Assembly: GCF_003058165.1 (NCBI RefSeq)
Contig: NZ_QBUC01000004.1
Span: 151,928 to 215,927, forward strand
Length of the DNA: 64,000 nt
Direction of reading: 5' to 3'
Source: Paenisporosarcina sp. OV554
Lineage (GTDB): Bacteria; Bacillota; Bacilli; Bacillales_A; Planococcaceae
The notes below the pieces were generated by a model, which was not told the origin of the DNA, searched no databases, and saw only the letters and a list, made by a program, of their open reading frames with translations. A program made the translations under genes and the position numbers. How positions within the stretch are numbered: the first letter of the stretch is position 1; each line of letters starts with the position of its first letter. Below are positions 17,911 through 25,927 of the stretch, piece by piece.

Positions 17911-17926
17911 TCATAAAACACACTAT

Positions 17927-18613
17927 TTAAACATTAAAGCGATATCCGGCCCCCCAAACTGTTTCCAAGTATTTCGGATGAGAAGGCTCTCTTTCAATTT
18001 TCCCACGTAATTTTCTGATATGGACGGTCACAGTTGAAACATCTGCAAATGACTCCAAACCCCAAATACTTTCATAAAGCTGTTCTTTGCTAAATACTTG
18101 GTTCGGGTGCATAACAAGAAACACTAACAAATCCAATTCCTTAGTTGTAAACGGAATTATCTCTCCGTCAATATGAACTTTACGAGATGACCTATCAATA
18201 GAAATTCCATGAACGTGAATTATATTTTTTTTGCCTTGACTTCCTGCTAGACGTTCATATCGCGATAGGTGAGCTTTAACTCTAGCGACCAGTTCACTTG
18301 GACTAAAAGGCTTGGTAATATAATCGTCTGCCCCTAAACCGAGACCTCGAATTTTATCGATATCTTCCTTTTTGGCAGACACAATCAATATGGGGATGTC
18401 TTTGACAGCACGTATTTGTTTACATATCTCAAACCCATTTAACCCTGGAAGCATGATGTCTAGAATAATTAAATCATAATTTACTTGAAAGGCCTGTTGG
18501 AGCCCAGCATCACCAGTAAGTTGAATATCGACGCAAAAGTCATTTATTTCTAAATAGTCTCTTTGCAATTCTGCAATGCTTACTTCGTCTTCAATAAGTA
18601 ATATTTTTTTCAC
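17927..18613 (-). CDS. OmpR/PhoB-family response regulator
   Basis: 228 residues. The receiver domain (1-115) has the acidic pair in LLIEDE, the phospho-acceptor aspartate in IILDIMLPG near residue 53 and the conserved lysine in YITKPFSP near 102. The C-terminal winged helix (about 130-228) has the typical ending VTVHIRKLRGKIE and WGAGYRF. It overlaps the histidine kinase gene by 4 bases (kinase first), so the pair is co-translated. The regulated genes are unknown; no transporter or resistance gene is directly adjacent that would betray the signal. Confidence 0.92.
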   Translation of the reverse strand: MKKILLIEDEVSIAELQRDYLEINDFCVDIQLTGDAGLQQAFQVNYDLIILDIMLPGLNGFEICKQIRAVKDIPILIVSAKKEDIDKIRGLGLGADDYITKPFSPSELVARVKAHLSRYERLAGSQGKKNIIHVHGISIDRSSRKVHIDGEIIPFTTKELDLLVFLVMHPNQVFSKEQLYESIWGLESFADVSTVTVHIRKLRGKIEREPSHPKYLETVWGAGYRFNV

Positions 18614-20058
18614 GCTCTATCACCTTTCTTTAAGGAAAAGTAGACACTTGTACCTTTTTCTATCTCGCTAGTAACCCAAATATCCCCATCATGCTCTTGA
18701 ATAATTTGTTTTGCGATCGCAAGTCCTAACCCACTTCCACCAGTCTGGGAATTTCTGGATTTCTCAGCGCGGTAAAAGCGATTGAAAATGTAAGGCAAAG
18801 CAGAAGGTTCAATACCGTACCCATTATCTGTCACTTGTACAGTTACATCATAAATTTCTTCGTAGAGAGAAATGGCAATGTGCTTTTCATCTTTATTCAT
18901 ATACTTCACACAATTGCTGATTAGGTTGGCCAACACGCGTTTTAATTTCTCTCTATCCGCAGTCACATACATCGGTTTATTCTTAAGATGAAGTTCAATC
19001 TGGATCCCTTGATGAAGTAAATCTAGATGAAGCTCTTCTACGAAGTCTTTCATATATTGAACCAACTCGACATTTTCAAAAGAGAATGGTACTGTCTGCA
19101 AATCTAGCTTGGAAAATAAAAAAAGCTCATCAATTAAAGCATCCAAATCTTTTGCTTTTGTGTAAACAGTTGTTAAATACTTGTCCATTTTCTCCGGAGT
19201 ATTTGCTACACCGTCTTGTATTCCTTCTACGTACCCAATAATTGAGGTAATGGGTGTCTTTAAATCATGTGAAATATTGGACAGAAGTTCTTTTCGATTT
19301 TCCTCGTATTGAAGCTGGAGATTTACGGACTCTTTTAATTTTATTCTCATTTCTTCAAACGTTTGATTCAATTGTCCGATTTCGTCATTCGAAATAGCTT
19401 TGATTTCAAAGTTTAAATCTCCTGATTTAATTCGTTTGGCACCTTCTTTAAGAATTGAGATGGGCCTAATTATGCTTCGTGAAACTAAATAGTTCAAAAG
19501 ACCAATAATCATTATAAACAGAAAAAGCAACAGGCCGAATAAAGTTGGAAACAACTCTCGTGTCAACTCGGCATAGGAACTTACCTTTCTCAATACAAAA
19601 ATGCTTCCTTCGCTTCTATCTGAAAAATAAAAGTCAAACTTCACATACGTGAAAAAGAAGTCTTCAATTTTTATCGTATCACGCGTATTAATGTTCGTCT
19701 CTTCAAAGCCAGGGAGAGACTTAAGCAATGACTGCTTGTCAAGAGTTGGAGAAGCGTACACGACGTTCGTATCTTTTCTAACGACAATTCCGATATCATT
19801 CTGTTCAATCTTCTTCAGTTGCTCTTCGTTTAGAAGCTGCTTAGGATTATTTTTAGCCAATAGTTTTAAATCGAGAAACGAACTTTCTTCTACTGTAGTT
19901 AATGGTTTTTGGACATAAGACTTTTTGTAAAAATGCTCTATAGATTTTATATCACCTGTAATCGTAAAAATAATTAAAAACCCAGCTACCAACAGTAAAG
20001 CGATAGAGATAAGTATCACTCCAACGTAAGACAAAAGAAATCTCGTTTTAATCGACAT
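18610..20058 (-). CDS. Membrane sensor histidine kinase
   Basis: 482 residues. Two membrane segments (about 8-33 and 168-193) enclose an extracytoplasmic sensor of about 135 residues. A HAMP linker (RSIIRPISILKEGAKRI) follows, then the dimerisation helix with the phospho-histidine in LLSNISHDLKTPITS near residue 263. The ATPase domain has the N box NLISNCVKYM, G1 DNGYGIEP, F box FNRFYRAEKSR and G2 GGSGLGLAIAK. It phosphorylates the response regulator encoded directly downstream. The extracellular sensor shows no family I can name, so the stimulus is unknown. Confidence 0.92.
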   Translation of the reverse strand: MSIKTRFLLSYVGVILISIALLLVAGFLIIFTITGDIKSIEHFYKKSYVQKPLTTVEESSFLDLKLLAKNNPKQLLNEEQLKKIEQNDIGIVVRKDTNVVYASPTLDKQSLLKSLPGFEETNINTRDTIKIEDFFFTYVKFDFYFSDRSEGSIFVLRKVSSYAELTRELFPTLFGLLLFLFIMIIGLLNYLVSRSIIRPISILKEGAKRIKSGDLNFEIKAISNDEIGQLNQTFEEMRIKLKESVNLQLQYEENRKELLSNISHDLKTPITSIIGYVEGIQDGVANTPEKMDKYLTTVYTKAKDLDALIDELFLFSKLDLQTVPFSFENVELVQYMKDFVEELHLDLLHQGIQIELHLKNKPMYVTADREKLKRVLANLISNCVKYMNKDEKHIAISLYEEIYDVTVQVTDNGYGIEPSALPYIFNRFYRAEKSRNSQTGGSGLGLAIAKQIIQEHDGDIWVTSEIEKGTSVYFSLKKGDRA

Positions 20059-21099
20059 GATTAATCACTTCCTTATCCACCTCTCACTCTGCAAGAAAAT
20101 TGTTATTCACAATTGGCTTGTACTTAAAGTGCGGAAATCTCGTCTGCGAACCACTAGCACATTTAGAGTTAATTCACTAATAAACTAAAAGAACCATATC
20201 ACACAAGTCTTAAAAATTTCTAAAAAATTCATGAAATATCCCTAAACACCTTAAAGAAATTTGTTGAATCTATAATCAAATTGAACGTGAGTTATTTCAG
20301 ATAGGATAATACCAGTCATACTAAATTGACTGAATTCCGTCTTCTTTAGTATTGTTTTTTCAAGAAGTTGCAAAAAGATATTTTTATGGGAGTTTAAGAA
20401 GAATGAATTATGAAAAATGTCTGTTCCCTATAACGAACGTCTTAGGGAACACAAAAAGAACGTCCAGTACGGGCTTTTTCACATTATATTGATCACCGCT
20501 TGAAAAGTAATAAGGAAAAACGTTTTACTCCTTCTTGAAGGAAAGCGATAATTGTCTATCTATATTTTTCAAAGGAAAAGTCCCAATCTCATGGCGGTGT
20601 GATTGGGACTTTGAATACACTTTCAAGAGTCTTTAATAACGATTATCATTTTTGATTACCAGCTCTTTCATAGAACGCGATTTCTTCTTTTCATTGTTCG
20701 TGAAAAGCAACCGAGGGTTATCAAGCTTTGGTTACTTGTTCTAAGGTCAAGTCTAACTTTTCAAAATTCGAGCCTGCCTTTGTTGGTAGGCTTTTATTTT
20801 GCATCGAATTAGGTAGAAAGAAAACAAAGATCCTGTTTTTTACGTTTGTTTATCTTTGTATATTTGTTTCGTGGTCACTGCATGGTCTAACACTCAACCA
20901 ACCTAATCAACTCCATTTTAATCAAACTTCTTTCAATATGGAGTTAATGTGTTTGCTACTAATAATGGATTAACTATTCCTATTTTTTATTGCCTTTCCT
21001 TGTGAAAAGGCTAGTTAATTAACACCTAAAAAGAAGAAATGTCCATTAAGAATAAAACCTTCTAAACAGAGCACATTAGACTCTAGGAGGTGAACATCC
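20059..21099. other. Gene-poor spacer with three hairpins
   Basis: No convincing gene. There are a perfect 9-bp inverted repeat at 20422-20451 (TGTTCCCTA / TAGGGAACA), a 12-bp terminator-like stem at 20577-20612 (AAAGTCCCAATC / GATTGGGACTTT), and a small stem with T-run near 20771-20793. An 81-codon open frame at 20728-20973 lacks a ribosome binding site and looks spurious. Confidence 0.5.
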
Positions 21100-21267
21100 A
21101 TGAGTAAAAACAACAAAAAGACATTGAATGAAAGAACGCATAACAGCCTTGGAATCTACAAAAACCCCAACAATCACAAAGAAGAATTTGCTGCCGACTT
21201 TGATTCTAAACCTAAAAACATTGTTAACAACAAAAACAAGAATCAACAATCCAACAAAAATAAATAA
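21100..21267 (+). CDS. Small Asn/Lys-rich hydrophilic protein
   Basis: A 55-residue ORF with an ideal CTAGGAGGTG ribosome binding site 6-8 bases before the ATG. It reads MSKNNKKTLNERTHNSLGIY, then KNPNNHKEEFAADFDSKPKN and an N/K/Q-rich tail. It has no cysteine and no hydrophobic segment. Composition and size resemble small acid-soluble or minor spore proteins of Bacilli, but I cannot place it in a named Ssp family. It is a single gene. Confidence 0.55.
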   Translation: MSKNNKKTLNERTHNSLGIYKNPNNHKEEFAADFDSKPKNIVNNKNKNQQSNKNK

Positions 21268-21695
21268 TACTATTGAAAGGTGAGAGCTATATGGACTCGC
21301 CTTTCTCAATCTAATTAAAAATACTGTCCATAAATTGAAGTGAACTAAAGTAGTGTTTGCTACAGTAATCTCACCCTCATTACACTGATTATCTATAGTT
21401 AATTGAACAATTAACTAATTTCTTTTTCTCTTCAAATTATTCTATCTCGTTTCACTTTCAGCAGTGAATGATAAATGCTTTTTTAAAGAAAATGTTCCAA
21501 TTGAAAATGACAAGAAAGAATGGATGAATTTGAAGAACAATCATATCCTTGCGGTTTCTCATTTCTTCCTTTTTACACCGATCAATTCCATATTCATCGA
21601 ATATTCATAGTCGAGTTGACGGGCTTTTGGCGGTTTCGCTTTCCAGTCCAGTGAATAAATATCCATTCTGTCTTGGGACAATAGACAAACAAAAA
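21268..21695. other. Gene-free spacer containing a dispersed 110-bp repeat
   Basis: No gene seen. It holds repeat A copy 1 (21553-21662), then leads into the terminator of the gene on the minus strand. Confidence 0.5.
21553..21662. repeat. Dispersed 110-bp repeat, copy 1
   Basis: Begins GGTTTCTCATTTCTTCCT, ends GTGAATAAATAT, with the best conserved core GAGTTGACGGG-TTTTGGCGGTTTCGC. The second copy is at 60449-60559 in the same orientation. Confidence 0.75.
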
Positions 21696-21714
21696 AGATT
21701 GTCTATGACAATCT
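21696..21714 (-). terminator. Terminator of the acyl-CoA-dehydrogenase-like gene
   Basis: 8-bp perfect stem AGATTGTC / GACAATCT with a 3-base loop, followed on the minus strand by six Ts. Confidence 0.75.
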
Positions 21715-21718
21715 CCTG

Positions 21719-21751
21719 TTCTTCAACTAAAGCACCCGTTAGTTGACCAAG
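21719..21751. repeat. Interspersed palindrome family, copy 2
   Basis: TTCTTCAACTAA and TTAGTTGACCAAG flank a C-rich centre (AGCACCCG). Confidence 0.6.
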
Positions 21752-21804
21752 ACAAGGCAAACACTCTCATTCGATGAAATAAAAAAACCGCTGAACCAGA
21801 TTAC

Positions 21805-22980
21805 TTATTTATCTTTATTATTTATGTTTTTATCTTCTTCCAATGCAGTTAGTGCCAGTTTTTTTATCGTCATATCATCCATCGGAGGGTTATGTAATCC
21901 TGCGCGAACGTCACGATAGTAACGTTGTAATGGATTAGTTCTTTGTAGACTTTTCGCTCCAACCAATCGCATCGCTTTATCAACAATTGTTATAGCAGAG
22001 TTTGTCACAATATGTTTTGCAACACTTACTTCATTTGTCAGTAAATGTCTTGTTGCTTCGTTATCATAAGAAGAAGCCGCTCCATAGATGACGAATCGTG
22101 CTTTCATAAGCTCTAAATCTATTTCGCCAATTAGCTGTTGAACATTTGGTAACTGTGCAATTGGTCCATTCAAACTGTTTGGAGTATGCGTATTAGCAAA
22201 ATGAACTGAGTAATCGCGTGCCGCTTGTGCTACTCCAAGATAAGTAGCTGGAATATGGAGTAACCAACCATTTATTTTCCCGCCACTTACAAACTCCGGA
22301 AGTTCGACTAAATCAGAGTTTTGGACAACTACATTATTTAATATTAAATCGTTGCTACTCGTTCCGCGCATGGATACGACATCCCACGTTTCTTCGATTG
22401 ATACCCCATCTAAATCTCTGTTGATAAGGAAGAAACCTACTTTTTCTTTTTCTTCAATCCAAGCAGAGGTTAGAAAATAAGAGAGTATCGGAGAAGCCGT
22501 TGTGAAAATTTTCCGACCATTTATTACCCACGTATTTCCTTTTTTTATAGCGGTTGTACCTGGACGGCCCCCGCGCGTGGGACTACCTGTTTGTGCCTCA
22601 CTAACAGAACGGTTTACTAGTGCCCCATTTAGAACTTCAGTCGCGAAAAAGTCTAGTTTTTCCTTTGTCCAAAGCTTTTTTTCGAATAACTCACCAACCA
22701 CACCTAAACTCCAGCCAATGGATAATGCAGTACTAGCATCATAACTTGCAAGCGTTTCTTGCATAAGGACCATGTCGTAAACAGAGAATCCTTCTCCACC
22801 TAGTTCAGTTGGTAATGTAAGACTTGCATAACCAAGACCGACTAAATCCTTCATATTCTCTATTGGAAAAACGGAAAGCTCATCAATTTCCGCAGACCTA
22901 CTTTTAAATCTTTCTTCAAATTGTTGCAATTTATCGAGCCACTTTTTTTGTTTTTTCGTTTTTATATATAAATTACTCAA
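21805..22980 (-). CDS. Acyl-CoA-dehydrogenase-fold flavoprotein (YdbM/SfnB-like), S-box controlled
   Basis: 391 residues with the three-part acyl-CoA dehydrogenase fold: an N-terminal helical domain, a middle beta domain (SEAQTGSPTRGGRPGTTAIK near 137, then WVINGRKIFTTASP) and a C-terminal helical domain with LVGAKSLQRTNPLQRYYRDV near residue 355. The catalytic glutamate of ordinary fatty acyl-CoA dehydrogenases is not obvious. The SGSPTRG-type loop and RYYRDVR ending resemble the DszC/SfnB/YdbM branch of flavin monooxygenase-like enzymes that release sulfur from organosulfur compounds. The SAM riboswitch directly upstream strongly supports a sulfur or methionine role rather than fatty acid oxidation. 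Substrate is unknown. Confidence 0.75.
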   Translation of the reverse strand: MSNLYIKTKKQKKWLDKLQQFEERFKSRSAEIDELSVFPIENMKDLVGLGYASLTLPTELGGEGFSVYDMVLMQETLASYDASTALSIGWSLGVVGELFEKKLWTKEKLDFFATEVLNGALVNRSVSEAQTGSPTRGGRPGTTAIKKGNTWVINGRKIFTTASPILSYFLTSAWIEEKEKVGFFLINRDLDGVSIEETWDVVSMRGTSSNDLILNNVVVQNSDLVELPEFVSGGKINGWLLHIPATYLGVAQAARDYSVHFANTHTPNSLNGPIAQLPNVQQLIGEIDLELMKARFVIYGAASSYDNEATRHLLTNEVSVAKHIVTNSAITIVDKAMRLVGAKSLQRTNPLQRYYRDVRAGLHNPPMDDMTIKKLALTALEEDKNINNKDK

Positions 22981-23072
22981 CAGTGTTCGTCTCCTTTAAT
23001 ATATGTAACCTACTATTCATATTGATTAAGTACGAATTAAACGAAAATAAAAAAATCTTTCAAAACAAAAAG

Positions 23073-23194
23073 AGTGTCATGTACATTAAGTACACTTATC
23101 TCTCAATACGGTTCTTTCTGGCTGGAGACCATACCATAGATCAAAGCGGTTGCTGAAGCATCATTCGGCCAGTCCCTCTGCTTCTCTTGATAAG
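23073..23194 (-). ncRNA. SAM-I riboswitch (S-box) before the acyl-CoA-dehydrogenase-like gene
   Basis: On the minus strand: CTTATCAAGAGAAGCAGAGG, then GACTGGCC, ATGATGCTTCAGCAACC, a P3 loop, and GAGATAAG which pairs with the opening CTTATC as P1 (aptamer 23095-23194). A terminator stem (AGTGT...ACACT with an inner GTAC pairing, about 23073-23095) and a T-run follow. The usual GAAACCCGGCAACC is varied to GATGCTTCAGCAACC with the P2 partner bases changed to suit. Confidence 0.88.
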
Positions 23195-23215
23195 AAATAT
23201 GAAGTTATTGAGATG

Positions 23216-23244
23216 AGTTTAATGCTGGAATTGAATGAAGTCAA
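23216..23244 (-). promoter_or_regulatory. Promoter of the S-box leader
   Basis: TTGACT (23239-23244), 17-base spacer, TAAACT (23216-23221) on the minus strand. Confidence 0.5.
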
Positions 23245-23249
23245 TTTTA

Positions 23250-23936
23250 AACATTACAAAACCAATAGGAATTAAATTATATTTAGAACTAATTATTCTC
23301 TTTAGGTCACGTGCGGTCTCTTCACGTCTTCGCACATTTTAACCGTAAAGATATCTTCCGTTTTCACATAATCTCGAAATAGGATTTGTCCCTTTCCATA
23401 ACTAACTGCCCCTCTAATCAAGGTGCTTGAGTTCCGATAAATCAATTCCCCAAGCATGATGATAGAGTTGATTTCCCATTACACCAAAGCGCACTTCAAG
23501 TGTTTATTAATCGCTATTCGCGTCATCACCAACCATAAAAATCCACATCCCATGAAGGTTTGGTTACATACGTCGCCCAATTCCCCTCATCTCGCTTAAC
23601 GGAATCACTGGCCACAATTTTAAGGGTATGTCCTCAAATGTCCATTTCGCCAAACCGGTCTTCTTCTCTTCCAAATCAAACGCCAATTTCGCTTATGTGG
23701 GCATATACCTACTGCTAAAGGCAAATGGAATAGTTTCAAAAAGTTATCGTTACGTACATTTTCCGAAAACCATAAGCAAAGTATGAGCTTTAACATTGCT
23801 TATGGACGTCCGGCGACAATATCACATACTGCAACAATTTCTACTTTTATATTATTCTGATAGGCAGATGACGAAATATAGAGATTGTTCCACAACCGAT
23901 TACGCCTCGTTTAATGTACTCATTTTCATTCTCATT
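23250..23936 (-). pseudogene. Decayed coding sequence(s), family unclear
   Basis: The minus strand contains protein-like pieces in shifting frames with many stops. One reads IYRNSSTLIRGAVSYGKGQI then LFRDYVKTEDIFTVK; others include CPHKRNW and a TKPSWDVDF-like string. Neighbouring remnants and the intact isomerase downstream suggest a former carbohydrate-use gene, but I cannot name the family. The sequence is too broken to give a product. Confidence 0.4.
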
Positions 23937-24707
23937 CTATTTCTTTGCAAGTTGCGGTAGTTTTGTTTTTAAAAAATTAATGCTCATTCCAATGCTCTCA
24001 AATGGAGTCCGGCGAGTGAAATCCTGCTCAACGACCCACCACTGAACTCCCGCTTCTTCTCCTATATTCAATACTGCTTCAATATCAACTCCGCCTGTTC
24101 CAAGCTCCGCGAAAAATTGTTCCTCATCAGTCGTCATGTCCTTCAAATGGATAATCGGTGTTCTATTTTTATATTTATTAATCCACTCAACTGGATTTTC
24201 TCCTGCCTTTTTCAGCCAATACACATCAAACTCTGCTTTCACATTGTCTTCCTTTGTATCTTCTAAAATGGATTCAAGCGCCATTCTGCCATCTGAGAGA
24301 AGGTCTAGTTCAAAATCATGGTTATGATAAAGTAGTGTAATGCCTTCATGGCGGCACTTTTCCCCTGCTTGATCCAATATAGAAATAAGGTTACGATAAT
24401 GTTCTTCTGAACGGCGGTCAGGCAATAAATAAGGGCAAACTACATAATTACTTCCTAACGTTTTCTGGTCTTCAATAACCCCGGCTAGGTTGTTTTCCAA
24501 TTCTTCTAAAGGAACATGACTGGACGCTGCCTGAAGGCCAAGTTCATCCAATAGCACTTTTACTTCTTTCGCAGTCATTCCACCGTATCCGGCAAATTCC
24601 ACTCCATCGAAGCCAAGTTCTGCAACCTTTTTCAAGGTACCGGAAAAATCTTGCTCGCTTTCCTCTCGCAATGTATACATTTGTACAGCTACTGGAATTT
24701 TCGTCAT
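23937..24707 (-). CDS. Sugar phosphate isomerase/epimerase (xylose-isomerase-like TIM barrel)
   Basis: 256 residues forming a single AP_endonuc_2-type TIM barrel. Typical phrases are IPVAVQMYTLREE at the start, LGFDGVEFAGYGGM near 31, LLYHNHDFEL near 125 (metal-site histidines and glutamate), AEFDVYWLKKAGENP near 157, IIHLKDM near 186 and ELGTGGVDIEAVL near 203. Metal ligands E, D, H and E of the family are all present, so it should be active on a sugar or inositol-like substrate. It stands between two stretches of decayed genes, so it may be the last intact member of a lost catabolic cluster. Confidence 0.82.
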   Translation of the reverse strand: MTKIPVAVQMYTLREESEQDFSGTLKKVAELGFDGVEFAGYGGMTAKEVKVLLDELGLQAASSHVPLEELENNLAGVIEDQKTLGSNYVVCPYLLPDRRSEEHYRNLISILDQAGEKCRHEGITLLYHNHDFELDLLSDGRMALESILEDTKEDNVKAEFDVYWLKKAGENPVEWINKYKNRTPIIHLKDMTTDEEQFFAELGTGGVDIEAVLNIGEEAGVQWWVVEQDFTRRTPFESIGMSINFLKTKLPQLAKK

Positions 24708-24849
24708 CTCTTATATCCTCATTTCTATTAGTTAAGAACATCACTTATGTGATTTTATCTTTCATCCATGCTCTTCACTCATATGTTTCTTCATTAATAA
24801 TTTTATTTAGAAAAACTTCGAAGGAAGCCAGCCATTTTCAACACTTTGC

Positions 24850-25090
24850 CTAAAATTCCAACCTGGCATGATACCTTCTTCCTGCTTTTAACTCCTGCTT
24901 CCTTGTTCAAAAAATGCTAATAACTGTACGGACGCATATGCCTTAAACGCTAGATTTTTTTGAAGCTCATCCAGACCGTCTAATGAATTAGGTGGAATGC
25001 CTAAAGACCATTCTCTTACAATAACAGGTACTTCAGCCTGTAAACGCTTGACGGCCGCTTGGTCACCGTCAAATGAATATGCAAAAACAT
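24850..25090 (-). pseudogene. Glycoside-hydrolase (GH5-like) C-terminal fragment
   Basis: The minus strand reads FAYSFDGDQAAVKRLQAE, VPVIVREWSLGIPPNSLDG and LDELQKNLAFKAYASVQLLAFFEQGS. The V-I-V-x-E-W-S-L-G phrase followed by a helix ending in an AYA(S/A)xQLxAFE segment resembles the end of GH5-type exo-glucanases. No start and no catalytic N-terminal part are found, so this is a relic. Confidence 0.5.
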
Positions 25091-25800
25091 ATCGTTATTG
25101 CTATCTTCCTCAGTAAAACAATGATAGATAACTAATTCAACAATTGAACAACATTCATTTCATGGAACATTAATTATATATTCATTTTCCGTAACTATGA
25201 ATTGTCCTCCATTTATGTATTGAGGTTCTGTCAACTTAACATTAGTATCTGTTTCAAATTGCATGTCCAATCCGTTTTTAAACGATAAGTGAACTGGATA
25301 TTTTTTCACTGAACTCCCCCGATAAATAATCAATTCGACTCCACATCTGGAATTTCCTTCAACTTACTCCAAAACATTAATCAGGACAACAGGGGCTCAT
25401 AAGACCTTCTTTAGAGTGGAATGGACCCATAAATGGTCGCAATCAACTTATATTACGAGTATCGGATGAACACCACGTAGAAATTCTAATATCTTGAAAT
25501 CAGGCTTTCTTCCAACCCGTCCATAGTCAGAACGCTAACAATTTCTTTCGGCAATTCCATCCATTTCTTTTCTTCTCACGGGAAAACAAAAAAACGCCCT
25601 TGTGGTTACTTCTAAAGATTATTTCATTTGCTAATTTGCTAAAAGTCTCAAATCAATATCCCCTTTGAATGTAATACCTTCGGCTAACCCTTTCCTTATC
25701 AAGGTTTATCAAAAAAATAAAATCATTCATATCAGATTCTTCATCTATTCCACAACGAAGAGTCTATTCTTCAAATAAATTTATTAATTGGTAAATTATA
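25091..25800. other. Degenerate region with further gene scraps
   Basis: On the minus strand near 25150-25340 there is a piece reading KKYPVHLSFKNGLDMQFETD and TEPQYINGGQFIVTENEY, which looks like a beta-rich domain interrupted by stops. The rest shows nothing I can identify. Confidence 0.4.
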
Positions 25801-25830
25801 CCTACACCAAGGCGTAGTTAGGCATAATTT

Positions 25831-25897
25831 TAATTATTTATAAAATTAAAATAATTCAATTTATTCATTCGAATTATTTTATACTAATTTATAATTA
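25831..25897. repeat. AT-only long inverted repeat upstream of the protease gene
   Basis: Arms 25831-25859 and 25869-25897 pair over most of 29 positions around a 9-base loop. It occupies the promoter or leader region of the neutral protease gene, 16 bases before its ribosome binding site. Confidence 0.55.
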
Positions 25898-25927
25898 AAA
25901 TTATCCAATTTTAGGAGGTATAAAATA

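Noticed and set aside
20728..20973. 81-codon plus-strand frame MVTCSKVKSNFSKFEP...
   Set aside because: No ribosome binding site, crosses a terminator-like hairpin and has erratic composition.
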